64,000 nucleotides of DNA, taken from assembly GCA_942492835.1 (NCBI GenBank), contig OW818645.1, forward strand, positions 744,001 through 808,000. The letters are read 5' to 3'. Positions within the stretch are counted from its first letter, which is position 1, and each line of letters begins with the position of its first letter. The notes beneath the pieces are model-generated. The model did no database searches. It was not told the origin of the DNA and worked only from the letters and a program-made list of their open reading frames with translations. The position numbers and the translations under genes were made by a program. Source of the stretch: GWB2-37-7 sp942492835. Its GTDB lineage: Bacteria > Bacillota > Clostridia > Lutisporales > Lutisporaceae. Below, one piece after another: positions 1 to 13,300 of this stretch.

Positions 1-3000
1 ATAATATGTTTTTCTCATCCGCATTATGACCAGATGCATACTCAGAAAATGAAATTACATCCGAAGCATCTGTATTCACATCAATTTCTCCAAGATAATT
101 AAATGATATTTGAGGAATATGTATATCTTTTATTTCCTTATTATCCATGGTCAACATATAACTCATTCCATTGGAATGAACTGTTTGCAACGCTAACAAT
201 AAGCTATCCAATGTCTCATTGAAACTGTTACCTGCTTCAAATATCAACGGATATATACTGGTAAACCATCCTACAGTTCTATCAACAGAAATACGATCAA
301 TCATGTCATACCTACCGTGGCTTTCAATATTTAATGCTACTTTTTTCACTCCATAACTACGATAGATGACTTTCGCAACTGCAGTCATAAGCAAATTGCT
401 GATGTTTGTGTGTAAGACTCTATTTGCTAGTGTAAGCAAACCACGTGTATCCGTGGCATTTAAGCGCTCACTAAACTGATCGGTTCCCATATCATTCTTA
501 TTTTTATTCAGTGGCAGCTCCAATTCAACTATTTGTTCGTTTATACTATTCCAGTACTCCATTTCACGTTGAACTGCAGAATCATCCTTGAATTCACTTA
601 AAACAGAGACCCATTCTTTAAATGAAGCCGTTTTGTCTGGTAAACGTATGGATTCGCCATTTTTACAGAAATAATACGATGCAAGAATATCCTCTATAAC
701 AATACGAAGCGACACTCCATCAATAGCAAAATGGTGAATACAGATATGCATATGATCGCTGTCACCAACTTTAAATATTGTAACGATTACTAATGGACCG
801 CTATCCAAGCGGATTGATTGCTGCGCTTCCTGCACGTATTGTTTAATTTCTGCCTCAAGCGCAGCATCATCAGATATGCTGCGTAAATCAACAGTATTCA
901 GTGTAAATAACTTAGTTTCATCAACTGTTCTGATAATCTGTTTGCCACTTTTTACAACTACTCTAAGCATATCATGATGCTGTACAACTGCATTCAAAGC
1001 TTGACGCATCGCATCTTCTGAAATCCTTTCCTTAGATTTCAACATGACGGCCATATTAAAATAATTAGGATTATACAGCTCTGACTGGAGAAACATCTTT
1101 TGGATAATACCCAGTTCTACCTCGCCGCTGATTACCTCTGAAGGAGAGTAATTCTCAATAAGGGTAGCCATACGACTAATAGATGAAACGGTTTGATACT
1201 GCATAATGCTTTGAATACTAATGGAATAACCGTATTCCCTAACCTTTGAGATAATCCGAATTGCTTTCAGCGAATCTCCACCCATTTCAAAGAAGTTGTC
1301 CTTTACTCCTACTTTTTCTACACCAAGTATTTTACTGAATATATCGCATAGGATTTCTTCCGTTTCACTTTCTGGTGCAACATATTCTTTTTCACTTTTT
1401 GCTTCGATTTCAGGTAGGGCTTTTTTATTAAGCTTACCATTCATTGTTATTGGAATTGCTTCAATCTGCTTTATATATGCAGGTATCATGTAGTCAGGCA
1501 ACATCAATCCCAATGTGTTACGTATTTCAGTCATGCTTATTTCTCTATCTGATACTATGTATGCGTGAATTGCTTTATTGTGCAAAGCATCTTCTCGTAC
1601 AATTACTGCACAGTCTCTTACATAATCTTCTTTTCTGATGACGCTTTCTATTTCACCCAGTTCAATTCTGAATCCTCTTATCTTTACCTGCTCATCAATT
1701 CGTCCAAGTAATTCTATATTTCCATCAGGAAGCCATCTTGCAAGATCTCCTGAACGGTATAGCTTACCTTCACTAAAAGGATTATCTATGAACTTCTCTG
1801 CCGTAAGCTCGGGTCTGTTTAGATACCCTTTAGCAAGCCCTACTCCCGCTATACATAACTCTCCTGGTACTCCTATCCCACAAAGTTTATTGCCATCAAG
1901 ATTATATAACTTCATATTGCCAACAGGCTTACCTATTGGAACCATTGTTATACCAGCTTTACAGTTATAATATGCAGAATAAATGCTCGCTTCTGTAGGT
2001 CCATATATGTTTGCAATCTTCGCTTGTAATCCTTCAGATTCAGCTACATCATAAAACTTGTTTACAAGTTCTGAATTTAGTGCTTCACCTGCTGCTATGA
2101 CATATTTAAGGCTCTTAATCTTCTGTATTAATTCACTCCTATTTTCTATAGTCATCATAAACGCAGCTAACATAGATGGAACAAAATCAATCATTGATAT
2201 TTGATGCTTCTCAATAGTCTCCAATATTGACAAAGGATCCTTTTCTGCTTCAGGTTTAAGCATTACTATTCTTGCACCTATAGTACTCCACCAAAGAATC
2301 TCACTTGCTGATACATCAAATACATAGGTTGTTTTTTGCAAAATTGTATCATTTTCGTTAAGTGGATATAGCTTCTGCATCCATGTAACAAGATTAAGCA
2401 ATCCTTTATGCCTATTCATTACACCCTTTGGTCTTCCTGTTGTTCCTGAAGTATATATACAGTAAATCAAATTATCTGGTGTACATACCTTTTTGGGATT
2501 TTTAGTTGTTTCTTTCCAAACCATACTATCAGCAAGGTCTATAACCGGTATTTTTGTTTTTACTTCTTCTTTATAGACAAGCACCACTTTCGGCTTGCAG
2601 TCCTCAAGCATAAACATAATTCTTTCTTCAGGACTCGTCTTGTCAATTGGTACATATGCCCCGCCTGCTTTCAGTATACCGTAAATTCCTACTATCATTT
2701 CTATGCTTCGTTGTGCAATGATTGCCACAAAATCATCTGGCTTCACTCCCATTTTACGAAGCTTATGTGCAAGTGCGTTTACCCTTTCATTCAGTTCAGA
2801 ATATGTAATCTGTTCGTCTTCAAATACTACAGCTATGTTATTGGGCGTTTTCTCCACTTGTTCCTCAAACAAATCTACAACTGTCTTATCTCTCGGATAT
2901 TCTGTTGTCGTATCATTGAACATTCCAAGTATCTGTTCTCGTTCTTCCACCGTAATAACTTCTATTTCATTTAACGTAATATCATAGTTATCCACAATTT

Positions 3001-6000
3001 GCTTCAGAATACAAATATAGTGTGTAAGAAGTCTTTTGGCAGTTTCTGTTTTGAACAGTTCCGTACAATACTCAAGTTCAATTTTAAAATCTCCATTGTC
3101 CTCAAATATATTGTAAGTCAGGTCAAACTTTGATACAGTGCCCTTTTCTTCGCTATAAAATATTTCAGTTCCGTCTAACTTTGATGATAACTTTTCATTA
3201 TTTTGCAGAACCAGCATTACATCAAACAGTGGGTTTCTTGATATATCTCTCCTAACTTTCACTGCTTCGACTAATTCCTCAAACGGATACTCTTGGTTCT
3301 CAAAAGCCTTTAAACAGCTTTCTTTTACCTCCGCAAGGAATGTCTGATAGCTTTTTTGACCTTCCGGATATCCTCTCATTGCCAGTGTATTCACGAACAT
3401 TCCAAGCATACTTTCTGTATCTATGTGCATCCTTCCGCTTATTGGACTTCCAATCACTATATCATTCTGTCTGCTATATTTGCTTAGCAGTACCATTGCT
3501 GCAGACAGAAATACCATGTAGTCTGTCGTATTAGAACTTCTTGCGAGCTCCTTTACTCTTGTCCCAAGTTTTTTGCCAGTTACTGTCCCTACTACTGCTC
3601 CTTTATAACTCTGTTTTTGGGGTCTTCTGTAATCCAGAGGCATATCTAGAACAGGAATATCATCACTGAACTCATTAACCCAGTATTTCCTCTGTTCAGA
3701 CAAATCCTTTGTCCTCATCCATTCACTATAATCCTTATATTGATGTGTAAGAGGCTCTAATGACTCTCCATTGTACAGAGACATGAATTCAGCAACAAAA
3801 GTAATCATGCTCATGCCATCTCCGACTATATGATGCATATCCATCATTAACAGCCAAAAGTCACTTTTCTTTACAAGTTTTACTCGTATCATTGGCGCCT
3901 TTTCTAATTCAAATGGTCTGACAAAATCTTGTATGAGTAATCCTTCATCCGTTTTCTCATCCTCTTCATACACAAAATCAGCCTTTACTGTTGTTCTTAT
4001 CTTCTGTACAGGCTCTCCATCTATCATCAGAAACTCTGTTCTCAGTATTTCATGACGTTCTATCATTCCCTGCAAAGCTGCCTCGATAATTTCAGGGTGC
4101 ACTTCTCCAGTTAGCCTGATACTTTGTGGCATATTGTATGCTATTCCTTCTCTATCCATCTGACAGATTAGATATGTTCTCTTCTGTGTAGAGGACATCG
4201 GATAATACTCTTTTTCCTCTGCATTCGGTAATGGGATATATTCCTTAAGTTCCTCTCCAGTTATAAGTGCTGCGAGTTTTTCCACTGTAGGATTAGTAAA
4301 TACATCCTTCAATGCCACTCTGTATCCCATCTTCGCCTCTATCTGATTAATCAATCTGGTTGCTCTCAACGAATGTCCACCAAGCTCAAAGAAACTGTCC
4401 TTTATGCCAACTTTCTCTATCATGAGTATGTCACTAAAAATATGGCACAGAATCTCTTCGTTCTCATTTCTTGGCCCTATATATTTCTTCTCACTCTTTG
4501 CCTCTATTTCAGGCAATGCTTTCCTATCAACCTTACCATTCCTTGTAAGTGGTAAGGTTGCAATCTGAATAATATGCGCCGGTATCATGTATTCAGGTAT
4601 TATCTTACTTAGCATCTCTCGAATAGCAGATACACTTATCTTTTTATCCGATACTATATATGCACAAATTGCTTTATCTCCTGTCGAATCCGTTTTGACA
4701 ATAACAGCACAATTCTTCACATACTCCGTTCTCTTGATAATGTTTTCAATTTCTCCAAGTTCGATTCTGAATCCACGTATTTTAACCTGCTCATCAATTC
4801 TTCCCATGAACTCTATGCTTCCGTCAGGCAACCATCTTACAAGATCGCCTGAGTGGTAAAGCTTACCTTCCCCATATGGATTTTCCACAAACTTCTCTAC
4901 CGTCAGATCTGGACGGTTTAAGTAGCCCCTGGATACGCCATCTCCAGATATACATAGTTCGCCGAGTATCCCTATTCCGCACAACTTCATGCCATTCATG
5001 ACATATACCTGCGTATTTGCTATTGGCTTACCAATTAGTATTCGTATAAAGTCCTGCGGTATCTCGTATATAGTCGTATATGTCGTGTTCTCCGTTGGTC
5101 CATATACGTTCAGTATCTTCAATTTTTTGTTATGTTTCCTTAATGGTGCTACATGCTCCTCCGAGAGCTTCTCCCCGCCAATCATAAGATACTTCAGCCT
5201 ATCAAATATAGTGATATCCTCCTGTACCATCTGGTTGTAGAGTGCTGTTGCCATAAACATAATATCTACCTTGTTATCTCTCAGACATTCCTTCAGTTTT
5301 CTTTCCGAAGTGATGACATCATTGTCTGCAATTACCAACTTTGCCCCATTCAGTAATGCTCCCCATATTTCGAAGGTTGATGCATCAAAAGATAACGAAC
5401 CGGTTTGCATGATTATATTTTCCTCATGTATTTCTATGTAGTTCGTGTTCTTTACTAGACGTATTATGCTCCGGTTCTCAATCAAGCTTCCTTTAGGCTT
5501 TCCACTAGTTCCCGAAGTATAGATACAGTATGCCAGTCCCTTTGGTCCAGTATATACTCCAATGTTCGCATTGTCCTCTTCCAATAACTCCTCATCTGTC
5601 AACCTGATTACTGGGACTCCGATTTCTAAATTGAATTCCATCCCTGCCGTGATCACTGCCTTAGGACTGCATTCCTCAAGCATGAACCTGATTCGTTCCT
5701 CCGGATAGCTCATATCTATCGGTACATATGCTGCGCCAGACTTCATTATTCCACAGAGCCCAATAACCATTCCTATACTTCTCTCTGCTAGTATCGCAAT
5801 GAAATCTTCCTTCCCGACACCAAGCTTTCTCAATCTCCGTGCCACTTGGTTTGCCTTTTCATTTAAGCAGCTATAAGTTATCTCTTCTCCTCTGCAGACT
5901 ACTGCCACATGCTCTGGTGCCTTTTCCACCTGCTCCTCAAACAACTCTGCTACAGTCTTTTCTCTCGGATACTCTGTTGTCGTGTCGTTGAACACTCCGA

Positions 6001-7354
6001 GTATCTTGGCTCTCTCTGTTTCTGTTATCGTTTCTATTTCACACACCTTTGCATCAGCATTGTTTGAAAGAAACTTTAATACAGTTTTTATTCTTGCAAG
6101 TAGATTATCCACATCAACTTCCGTATAACGATTGGGATTATATAACAAATCTATACATAAAGAATCATTGATAATATAAAAAATTACGTTTATATCATAA
6201 TTTGTCTGTTCTCTTGATGATTCCATTTGTATCTGCAGCACTTCATTTTGTTCTTTAGCATACTCATAATTTTCAAATACGAACAAAGTTTTAGTAAGAT
6301 CCGACTTTTGATTTGTCAAGCTCTGAATCTCTGCCAAAGAACAATAATCAAAGTCATTTCCGTCTATTCCCTGTTGTTTTAATTCTTTTAGAAGCTCGTT
6401 GATGCTCATATCAGTGGAACATCTCACTCTGCATGGAATGGTATTGATGAACAAACCCACAGTCTCCTCAATACCGCTGATTGGGACATTTCTTCCTGAA
6501 ACAACTTTCCCGAATACAACATCATCAGTATAATTGTATTTCTGTAAAACGATTCCCCATACAGCTTCGGCAACAGTGTTTATTGTAACATTACATCTTT
6601 TAGCCATCTGTACTATTATTTCTGTTTCTTCCCGTGAAAAAGAAGACTGTACCTGTTTCACCTGGCATTCCGATGACTGTGGCTTTATGGTTGGTATTAT
6701 TTCTGCTACGCAGTCATAGTCAGACAATAATTCTTTCCAATAATTCAGCCCTGCTTCTCTATCCTGTCTTCCCAGCCACTTCAAATATTCGCCGTATTTG
6801 GAGCTATATTTTTTTTCTTCTGCGACTAGTTGCTCTACTTCAGACAAACTCATGCCTTCAACCAGCATTGAGTAGTATCTCATTAAATCTCCAAACACTA
6901 ACGATATACACCAGCCATCCATTATAATATGGTGATGACTAAACAAAATTAAATGTTTTTTTGTTTTTGTAAAATATATCGTTTTTAATCTTAATAAAGT
7001 GTCTTTTTTTAGATCAAACCCTCTTACTAAATCTTTTTCCTTGACAGTCTGAATTAGCTCTTCTATATCTTCTGTCTCACATGCAATGTATTCACATTCT
7101 ATTTCTCTATTTTCAAGAATAATCTGTCTAGGTATGCCTGTAGATTTAGGAATAACAAAAGCAGCGCATAAAGCTTCATGCTTAAAACTTATTAGCGTTA
7201 AAGCAAGCTTGAATAATTTTAAATCTATCTCACCATCTAACCAAAACGCATGTTGATTATGATAACTTGCCGCATTCTCATCAGCTAATTTATGAAACAA
7301 TATGCCTTCCTGCATCGGTGTTAAACCATAAATTGACTTTATATTATCACTCAT
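1..7354 (-). CDS. Non-ribosomal peptide synthetase, modules C-A-T-C-A-T-E (3' end outside window)
   Basis: One open frame of 2,451 codons runs off the left edge. The start is ATG at 7354, preceded by AAAGGAG with 8 nt spacing. Domains in order: condensation (SHHHIIMDG near residue 138; N-terminal LTPMQEGILFH as in D-donor-accepting C domains), adenylation 1, carrier 1 (GGHSLRA, Ser995), condensation 2 (MHHIVGDG near 1173), adenylation 2, carrier 2 (GGDSLKA, Ser2028), then an epimerisation domain (IHHFAIDG near 2206 and the E-type TVGWFTSIYP). Pocket residues read by eye: A1 D-A-F-F-M-G-V-T-Y, close to Ile/Val-type codes; A2 D-V-S-D-I-A-I-I-Y, with an Asp at the 278 position suggesting a polar or basic substrate. 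It extends the peptide made by the NRPS encoded just upstream (32-bp gap). No thioesterase is visible, so the line continues or ends outside the window. Confidence 0.95.
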   Translation of the reverse strand, partial: MSDNIKSIYGLTPMQEGILFHKLADENAASYHNQHAFWLDGEIDLKLFKLALTLISFKHEALCAAFVIPKSTGIPRQIILENREIECEYIACETEDIEELIQTVKEKDLVRGFDLKKDTLLRLKTIYFTKTKKHLILFSHHHIIMDGWCISLVFGDLMRYYSMLVEGMSLSEVEQLVAEEKKYSSKYGEYLKWLGRQDREAGLNYWKELLSDYDCVAEIIPTIKPQSSECQVKQVQSSFSREETEIIVQMAKRCNVTINTVAEAVWGIVLQKYNYTDDVVFGKVVSGRNVPISGIEETVGLFINTIPCRVRCSTDMSINELLKELKQQGIDGNDFDYCSLAEIQSLTNQKSDLTKTLFVFENYEYAKEQNEVLQIQMESSREQTNYDINVIFYIINDSLCIDLLYNPNRYTEVDVDNLLARIKTVLKFLSNNADAKVCEIETITETERAKILGVFNDTTTEYPREKTVAELFEEQVEKAPEHVAVVCRGEEITYSCLNEKANQVARRLRKLGVGKEDFIAILAERSIGMVIGLCGIMKSGAAYVPIDMSYPEERIRFMLEECSPKAVITAGMEFNLEIGVPVIRLTDEELLEEDNANIGVYTGPKGLAYCIYTSGTSGKPKGSLIENRSIIRLVKNTNYIEIHEENIIMQTGSLSFDASTFEIWGALLNGAKLVIADNDVITSERKLKECLRDNKVDIMFMATALYNQMVQEDITIFDRLKYLMIGGEKLSEEHVAPLRKHNKKLKILNVYGPTENTTYTTIYEIPQDFIRILIGKPIANTQVYVMNGMKLCGIGILGELCISGDGVSRGYLNRPDLTVEKFVENPYGEGKLYHSGDLVRWLPDGSIEFMGRIDEQVKIRGFRIELGEIENIIKRTEYVKNCAVIVKTDSTGDKAICAYIVSDKKISVSAIREMLSKIIPEYMIPAHIIQIATLPLTRNGKVDRKALPEIEAKSEKKYIGPRNENEEILCHIFSDILMIEKVGIKDSFFELGGHSLRATRLINQIEAKMGYRVALKDVFTNPTVEKLAALITGEELKEYIPLPNAEEKEYYPMSSTQKRTYLICQMDREGIAYNMPQSIRLTGEVHPEIIEAALQGMIERHEILRTEFLMIDGEPVQKIRTTVKADFVYEEDEKTDEGLLIQDFVRPFELEKAPMIRVKLVKKSDFWLLMMDMHHIVGDGMSMITFVAEFMSLYNGESLEPLTHQYKDYSEWMRTKDLSEQRKYWVNEFSDDIPVLDMPLDYRRPQKQSYKGAVVGTVTGKKLGTRVKELARSSNTTDYMVFLSAAMVLLSKYSRQNDIVIGSPISGRMHIDTESMLGMFVNTLAMRGYPEGQKSYQTFLAEVKESCLKAFENQEYPFEELVEAVKVRRDISRNPLFDVMLVLQNNEKLSSKLDGTEIFYSEEKGTVSKFDLTYNIFEDNGDFKIELEYCTELFKTETAKRLLTHYICILKQIVDNYDITLNEIEVITVEEREQILGMFNDTTTEYPRDKTVVDLFEEQVEKTPNNIAVVFEDEQITYSELNERVNALAHKLRKMGVKPDDFVAIIAQRSIEMIVGIYGILKAGGAYVPIDKTSPEERIMFMLEDCKPKVVLVYKEEVKTKIPVIDLADSMVWKETTKNPKKVCTPDNLIYCIYTSGTTGRPKGVMNRHKGLLNLVTWMQKLYPLNENDTILQKTTYVFDVSASEILWWSTIGARIVMLKPEAEKDPLSILETIEKHQISMIDFVPSMLAAFMMTIENRSELIQKIKSLKYVIAAGEALNSELVNKFYDVAESEGLQAKIANIYGPTEASIYSAYYNCKAGITMVPIGKPVGNMKLYNLDGNKLCGIGVPGELCIAGVGLAKGYLNRPELTAEKFIDNPFSEGKLYRSGDLARWLPDGNIELLGRIDEQVKIRGFRIELGEIESVIRKEDYVRDCAVIVREDALHNKAIHAYIVSDREISMTEIRNTLGLMLPDYMIPAYIKQIEAIPITMNGKLNKKALPEIEAKSEKEYVAPESETEEILCDIFSKILGVEKVGVKDNFFEMGGDSLKAIRIISKVREYGYSISIQSIMQYQTVSSISRMATLIENYSPSEVISGEVELGIIQKMFLQSELYNPNYFNMAVMLKSKERISEDAMRQALNAVVQHHDMLRVVVKSGKQIIRTVDETKLFTLNTVDLRSISDDAALEAEIKQYVQEAQQSIRLDSGPLVIVTIFKVGDSDHMHICIHHFAIDGVSLRIVIEDILASYYFCKNGESIRLPDKTASFKEWVSVLSEFKDDSAVQREMEYWNSINEQIVELELPLNKNKNDMGTDQFSERLNATDTRGLLTLANRVLHTNISNLLMTAVAKVIYRSYGVKKVALNIESHGRYDMIDRISVDRTVGWFTSIYPLIFEAGNSFNETLDSLLLALQTVHSNGMSYMLTMDNKEIKDIHIPQISFNYLGEIDVNTDASDVISFSEYASGHNADEKNIL

Positions 7355-7386
7355 GACAATCTCTCCTTTACCGTAAAAGCATCAAA

Positions 7387-10300
7387 TCAAGCTAAAATTT
7401 CCTTAATTTCGTCCAATTCTGCGGCTTCCATATCTGTCACTCCGTAGTCGGAAACCGTCTTCACGGTATCGTCTCTGTTAACACAAAATTTGATTATCTC
7501 CGAAAGGCAGTTTTTATACAACTGCGCCAATTTCTTAATGTGCTTCTGAGAATAACTTGTTTTATCATAGGTTAAGGAAAAGCTCAGAGTATCATTCATA
7601 ATATAACCATCCATATTTATATTGCTCTCTATTCTATTTTCATCAGCAGTGGTTTTACCAACACTATATGTTGAATTATTATTAAAATTGTTTATATCCA
7701 TCTGACCTAAATAGTTGAAACAAATATCTATATTATTCTGTCTGGATACAGATGAAAGAAGGCCATAACCTATCCCATGATTTGGCACCTTTCTCAGCAT
7801 TTCCTTTGTAGAAATTATGCTGACTTCCATGTCGTCACAGCAATCGATAATTATTGGATATACACTTGTAAACCATCCTACTGTTCTATCAATATCAATC
7901 TTTTTATGAATTTCTTCTCTTCCGTGTCCTTCCAGTTCCACTGCTACCTTTTCTTGTCCTGTGAGTTGTCCTACCGCCATGCCAAGAGCACTAAGCATCA
8001 AATCGTTAATTTCCGTATTGAAAGCTTTTCCAGCATCATGAAGTAGAAGTTCAGTTTCTTCCTTTGTAAACATAATATCTATGTCAGCAAACCCAGAAGC
8101 TCCGTCTTTTACTTTCATGTCATTTTCTATTCTTATGTTTCTATCAAATGTATTTTTTGAAACTTGCTGCCAATACTCAGTTTCCATTTGTAGTATACTG
8201 CTGTCCTTGTATTCCTCCAATGCTTCTCCCCATTCTATGTATGAAGCTGTCTTCGGCGGTAATACAATTTCAGAACCGCTTTCTAGTTGTATTAACGCTG
8301 AAGTTAAATCATCTCCAAGAATTCTCCATGAAACACCGTCCACAACCAGATGATGAATGCATAACATGATATAATTTCCATTTGCTGTTCTATACAGCGC
8401 TGCTTTTACCAACGGTCCATGTTCTAAATCGATACTACCCTGTATTCTTGTACTCTCAGATTCAATTGTTTCTGCCATATTATTGTCTTCTATTAAGTTA
8501 AATGATTCAAAATCAAACATCTTACTCTCATCACTACTCAAAATCGTCAATGAGTCATCTTTATAAACAGAGCGTAGTACATCGTGATGTTTAACAACAG
8601 CATGAAGAGCCTTTTTAATAACTTCTTCATCGTCTGTATCTGTTGCTATCATTACAGCTTGATTATAATGATTTGGTTTAGCCATTCCTCGAGCAATAAA
8701 ATCTTTGATTATTGGCGTAGAAATTACAGTTCCCACAACATCATTTTGATTATAATTATTTTCTTTCAGTGGTACGACAACACTTGCAATCGCCTCAACG
8801 GAATAATTGACCATAATATCTTTGCTTGAAATCTCATAACCAGCATCTCTCATTTTAGATATTACTTTGATTGCCTTGATTGAGTCTCCTCCAAGCTCGA
8901 AAAAGCTATCTTCAACTCCTACTAATCCAACACCAAGCACTTCACTAAACACATTACAAAGTGCATTCTCAATCTCGTTCCTAGGCTCAACATATATTCT
9001 TTCACTCTTCGCCTCAATTTCTGGCAAAGCTCTCTTGTTTATTTTTCCATTAGTTTTTAAAGGTATTTTTTCAATCTGCATCATATAAGGTGGAACCATA
9101 TACTCCGGTAATACACCTCTCAACTCATCTCTGACTCCTTTTATGTTTACCTCATCTTTTCCCACTATGTATGCATATATTGCCTTCTCACCTAACATAT
9201 CTGCTTTTGCTATAACGACCACATCTGTTATGTTCTCTAGCTTGCGTATAGCACTCTCTATTTCACCCAGCTCAATCCTTTGTCCTCTAATCTTTACCTG
9301 CTCATCTATCCTTCCCAGATATTCGATATTCCCATCAGGTAGCCAACGTGTCAAGTCACCAGAACGATATAGCTTTCCCTCTCCGTATGGATTATCAATA
9401 AATTTCTCGTCAGTCAACTCCGGTCGGTTAAGATAGCCTCTTGCTACTCCTACCCCTCCTAAACAGAGCTCTCCTATAACACCAATACCGCATAATTCGT
9501 TTCCATTTAAAATATACGTTGTAATATTAGATATCGGTTTCCCAATCGGTATAATTCCCTTTTCTTCTTTACTGCAATTATAATATGTCGAATCAATGCT
9601 TACCTCAGTCGGTCCATATAAGTTAGCTAGTACACATATACTATCTCCCATGGTTTCATTGAACAATCCAACAAGATCCTCTGTTAATGCCTCTCCTGAT
9701 GTTACAACAATCTTTAATTTCTCTAAAATATTCGCCTTTCGGCTGTCACTTGCAACGTATTTGAGTAGCTCCTTCAAAACTGTCGGTACAAACAAAATAT
9801 GTGTTACTTTATATTTATATATTGCCTCAGCGATTTCATCTACTTCCACTTCTCCACCAGGTTTGAGTAATCCCATTTTTGCTCCTACAAGGTTGCTCCA
9901 TAATAATTCATAGACAGAGACATCAAACGTATAGGTCGTTTTCTGCAAAATTACGTCATCCTCATTCATCGGATATTGTTTCTGCATCCATTCTATACGA
10001 TTCACCAATCCTGTATGTGTGCTCATTACACCCTTTGGCTTTCCTGTTGTCCCAGAGGTATACAATAAATGCACCAAATTATCTGGTCTTATTTCAACAC
10101 AAACATTACTTGTATCCCCTGTATACAGGTTCTCATCAAAAATATCTATAATCTCTATCTCAAGCCCATCGGGTACAGCAAAATTACCTGCAAGAATCAC
10201 TTTGGGTTGACAATCTTCAAGCATGTATCTTATTCGTTCTTCAGGATACCTAGGGTCTATCGGCATATAAGCAGCTCCAGCCTTCAATATACCATGTATA

Positions 10301-13300
10301 CATATTATCGTTTCTAGACTTCTCTCTGTCATGAGACATACCGCATCCTCAAGACCAACACCTGCTTTAATCAGTCTCCTAGCAACTTGATTTGCCTTTG
10401 CATTAAGATCAGCATATGTAAGCTGATCGTCCTTAAACATCACCGCTACTTTATCTGGAGTCTTTGCAACTTGTTCTTCAAACAGATCCACTATCGTTTT
10501 ATCATTCGAATAATCCACAGTGGTCTGATTAAACTCCCCCAGAATACGCTCCCGTTCTGCAGCAGTAGATATTTCTATATCTGAGAGCTTTGCTTTTTGG
10601 TTTTTGATAATTTGATCAATAACCAACTTATATCGTTCTAGTATTAATTCCATATTTTCTGCATTAAACAAATCTGTCCTATAACTGAAATTAATCTCTA
10701 TTGCACCACTTTTCTCCTGTAAATCGAATGATATATCGAATTCTTGAGTACTTGGCTTGTACTCAATTGGTTTAAGCTTTACACCATTAATTTCAGGAAG
10801 TCTAGTTTCCGCATTTTCATAACCAAACATCACATTAAATGCATTTTCACCAGTTGCATGCAGTTCGTTTATTAATAAATTATACGGATAATTGATGTGC
10901 CCATAGGATGCCAAACAAGTCTTTTTTATGCATTGTAAATACTCTGTCAAATACTGTTCCCCTGAATACTCGCTGCTTAATGCAATAGTATTTGTATACA
11001 TACCCATACTATTTTCAAATCCACCAATAAATCTACTGGAAACAGGTGTAGTTATTGCAATTGAATTTTCCCTTGATACTTTATGTAATAAGATATTTAA
11101 AGCTGATAACAACACCATAAACAACGAGATACTATTGCTTTTAGCTACATCCTTTAATGCAGTCACGGTTGTTTTGTCAATTAAATCATAAATTACTCTA
11201 CCATCGTAACCAGCAGTTGATCTATTCGTAGAATCATATGGTAAAGGTATCGCATAGACTACATTGGATAATTTATCCACCAAATAGTCATGGTCTCTTT
11301 TTAACGCTACTGAAGTCATGTAATCATTTTCCCATTTCACAAAATCCCTGTATTGTTTATCTGGAAGTGACAAGTTGGTTTTGTTGCATATTGTAGCGAC
11401 TTCACCAGTAAAAATACCCATCGATATTCCATCAGAAACAGTATGATGACAATGGAATACCAGCACTTGTTGATTGTCATATGTATGCAAAATCAGCACT
11501 TCTAAAAGAGGCGCTGCCTCTAGAACAAATTTTTTAAGACTAGCACTAATAAACGTATTAAGATTAGCAGTATCGCTTTGGTATACTTCCCGAACCTTAA
11601 TCCGCACATCTGTATGTACTCTCTGTTTGAACTCGCCTTCTTCCAAGTGTAAGCTTGTCCTTAATATTTCGTGTCGTTCTATGATTTGATTTACTGCAAC
11701 TTCCAACATGTTTATATCAATATTGCCATCTACTATAGAAACTCCGGCTAAATCAAATGGATCTGATTCCTCAATAAGGATTCGAGAATATAAACGTTGC
11801 TGGATTAGCGACATGGGTATTTCATTACCCTCTATGTTAACTTTTTCGACAAATCCAACACTTTTGTCTTGTTTCGCTTTAGTCGTAAATGTATGTCGCG
11901 GATCATCATCTGTACCTGTTGGGTCTCCGAAGTAGCCGGCCTTCTTCATTTCTAGTACAGTATCTTTTACTGCCGAGTAAATTTTCTCAATGTCCTCTTC
12001 ATTATGCTCTGTGGACAAAAAGAAATTTCGTCCCTCCCAGATATACAGACCTTTTTCAAGTAATCCATAGTAAAATATTTCTTTGTCTGGAGTTATATTA
12101 AATCTAAATAGCGATCCAAAATTATACATCTCCAATGTTATATTTTCTTCTTTGAAGAACTTGTTTAACCTCTCTGATAATCTCTTGGTCTTATCATTTA
12201 GTTCCTTATACATTGTGTCTTTATTATCATTAATATAGTCAAGAACTGCGTTAGAAGCCACCATTGCCAAATGGTGATGGCAGAAAGTTCCCCCGACAAA
12301 AGTCCGTTTTTCACTATAAATCGGCAAGGAATCATCTCCATAATTCCACATGCCACCGTCTATACTATCCAGATATTTTGATTTACCAGCAACGACTCCT
12401 ATTGGCATTCCGCCACCAATTACTTTACCATAGTTAACAATATCAGCTTGTACACCGAAGTATTCCTGGGCACCGCCCTTTGCAATTCGGAAACCGGTTA
12501 CTACTTCATCAAATATCAGTGCAATATCATTTTCCTCTGTTACTTTTCTTAACTTATGTAAAAATTCTTTAGGCTGAATATCTGGGCGTCGGCTTTGCAC
12601 TGGCTCTGTTAAAACGGCTGCTATCACATCGCTGTGTTCTTCAATATATTTTAATGATGATTCTTTATCATATTCTAACAGGATCAAATCCTTAACTGCG
12701 TTCTCTGATATACCCGGCGCCATTGGCATGGTTAGTACCTCTTTATTTGAAAAAATAGGAATACCCAAAAAACCATCATAGTTGCCATGATATGAGCCAG
12801 TAAAGCAAACAACCTTATTTTTACCTGTTACTGCCCGCGCCAGTCGTACGGAAACCATATCCGCTTCTGTCCCGGAATTGCAGAAAAATACTCTTTCTAC
12901 TCCAGTCAGTTCAGAAATTTTTCTTGCAACCTCTCCTGGTAATATTTCCAAAGGTCCTAATGGCATCCCATCAGAATTGATTGCTTCCGCCAAAGCCTTC
13001 TTGACAAAACTAGGACTGTTTCCAAACATATTTACACCAAACCCCATGGTCATATCAATTAATTCGTTTCCATCCACATCTATTATCTTTGAACCACTAC
13101 CTTTTTTTGCATAAATCGGATAAATCATCTCTTTAAAAAGAGGACGGAAACCAGTGATATTTCTCCACTCTGCATGTACTTTTCTATATTCATGAGTAGC
13201 ATCTTTTGATGTTTTTGTAAAACTGGTATATTTCTCTTGAATACTCTTAAAATATTTACTTTGCAGGTTTCCTAATGCAGAGGATTCCTGTAAACTAAGT

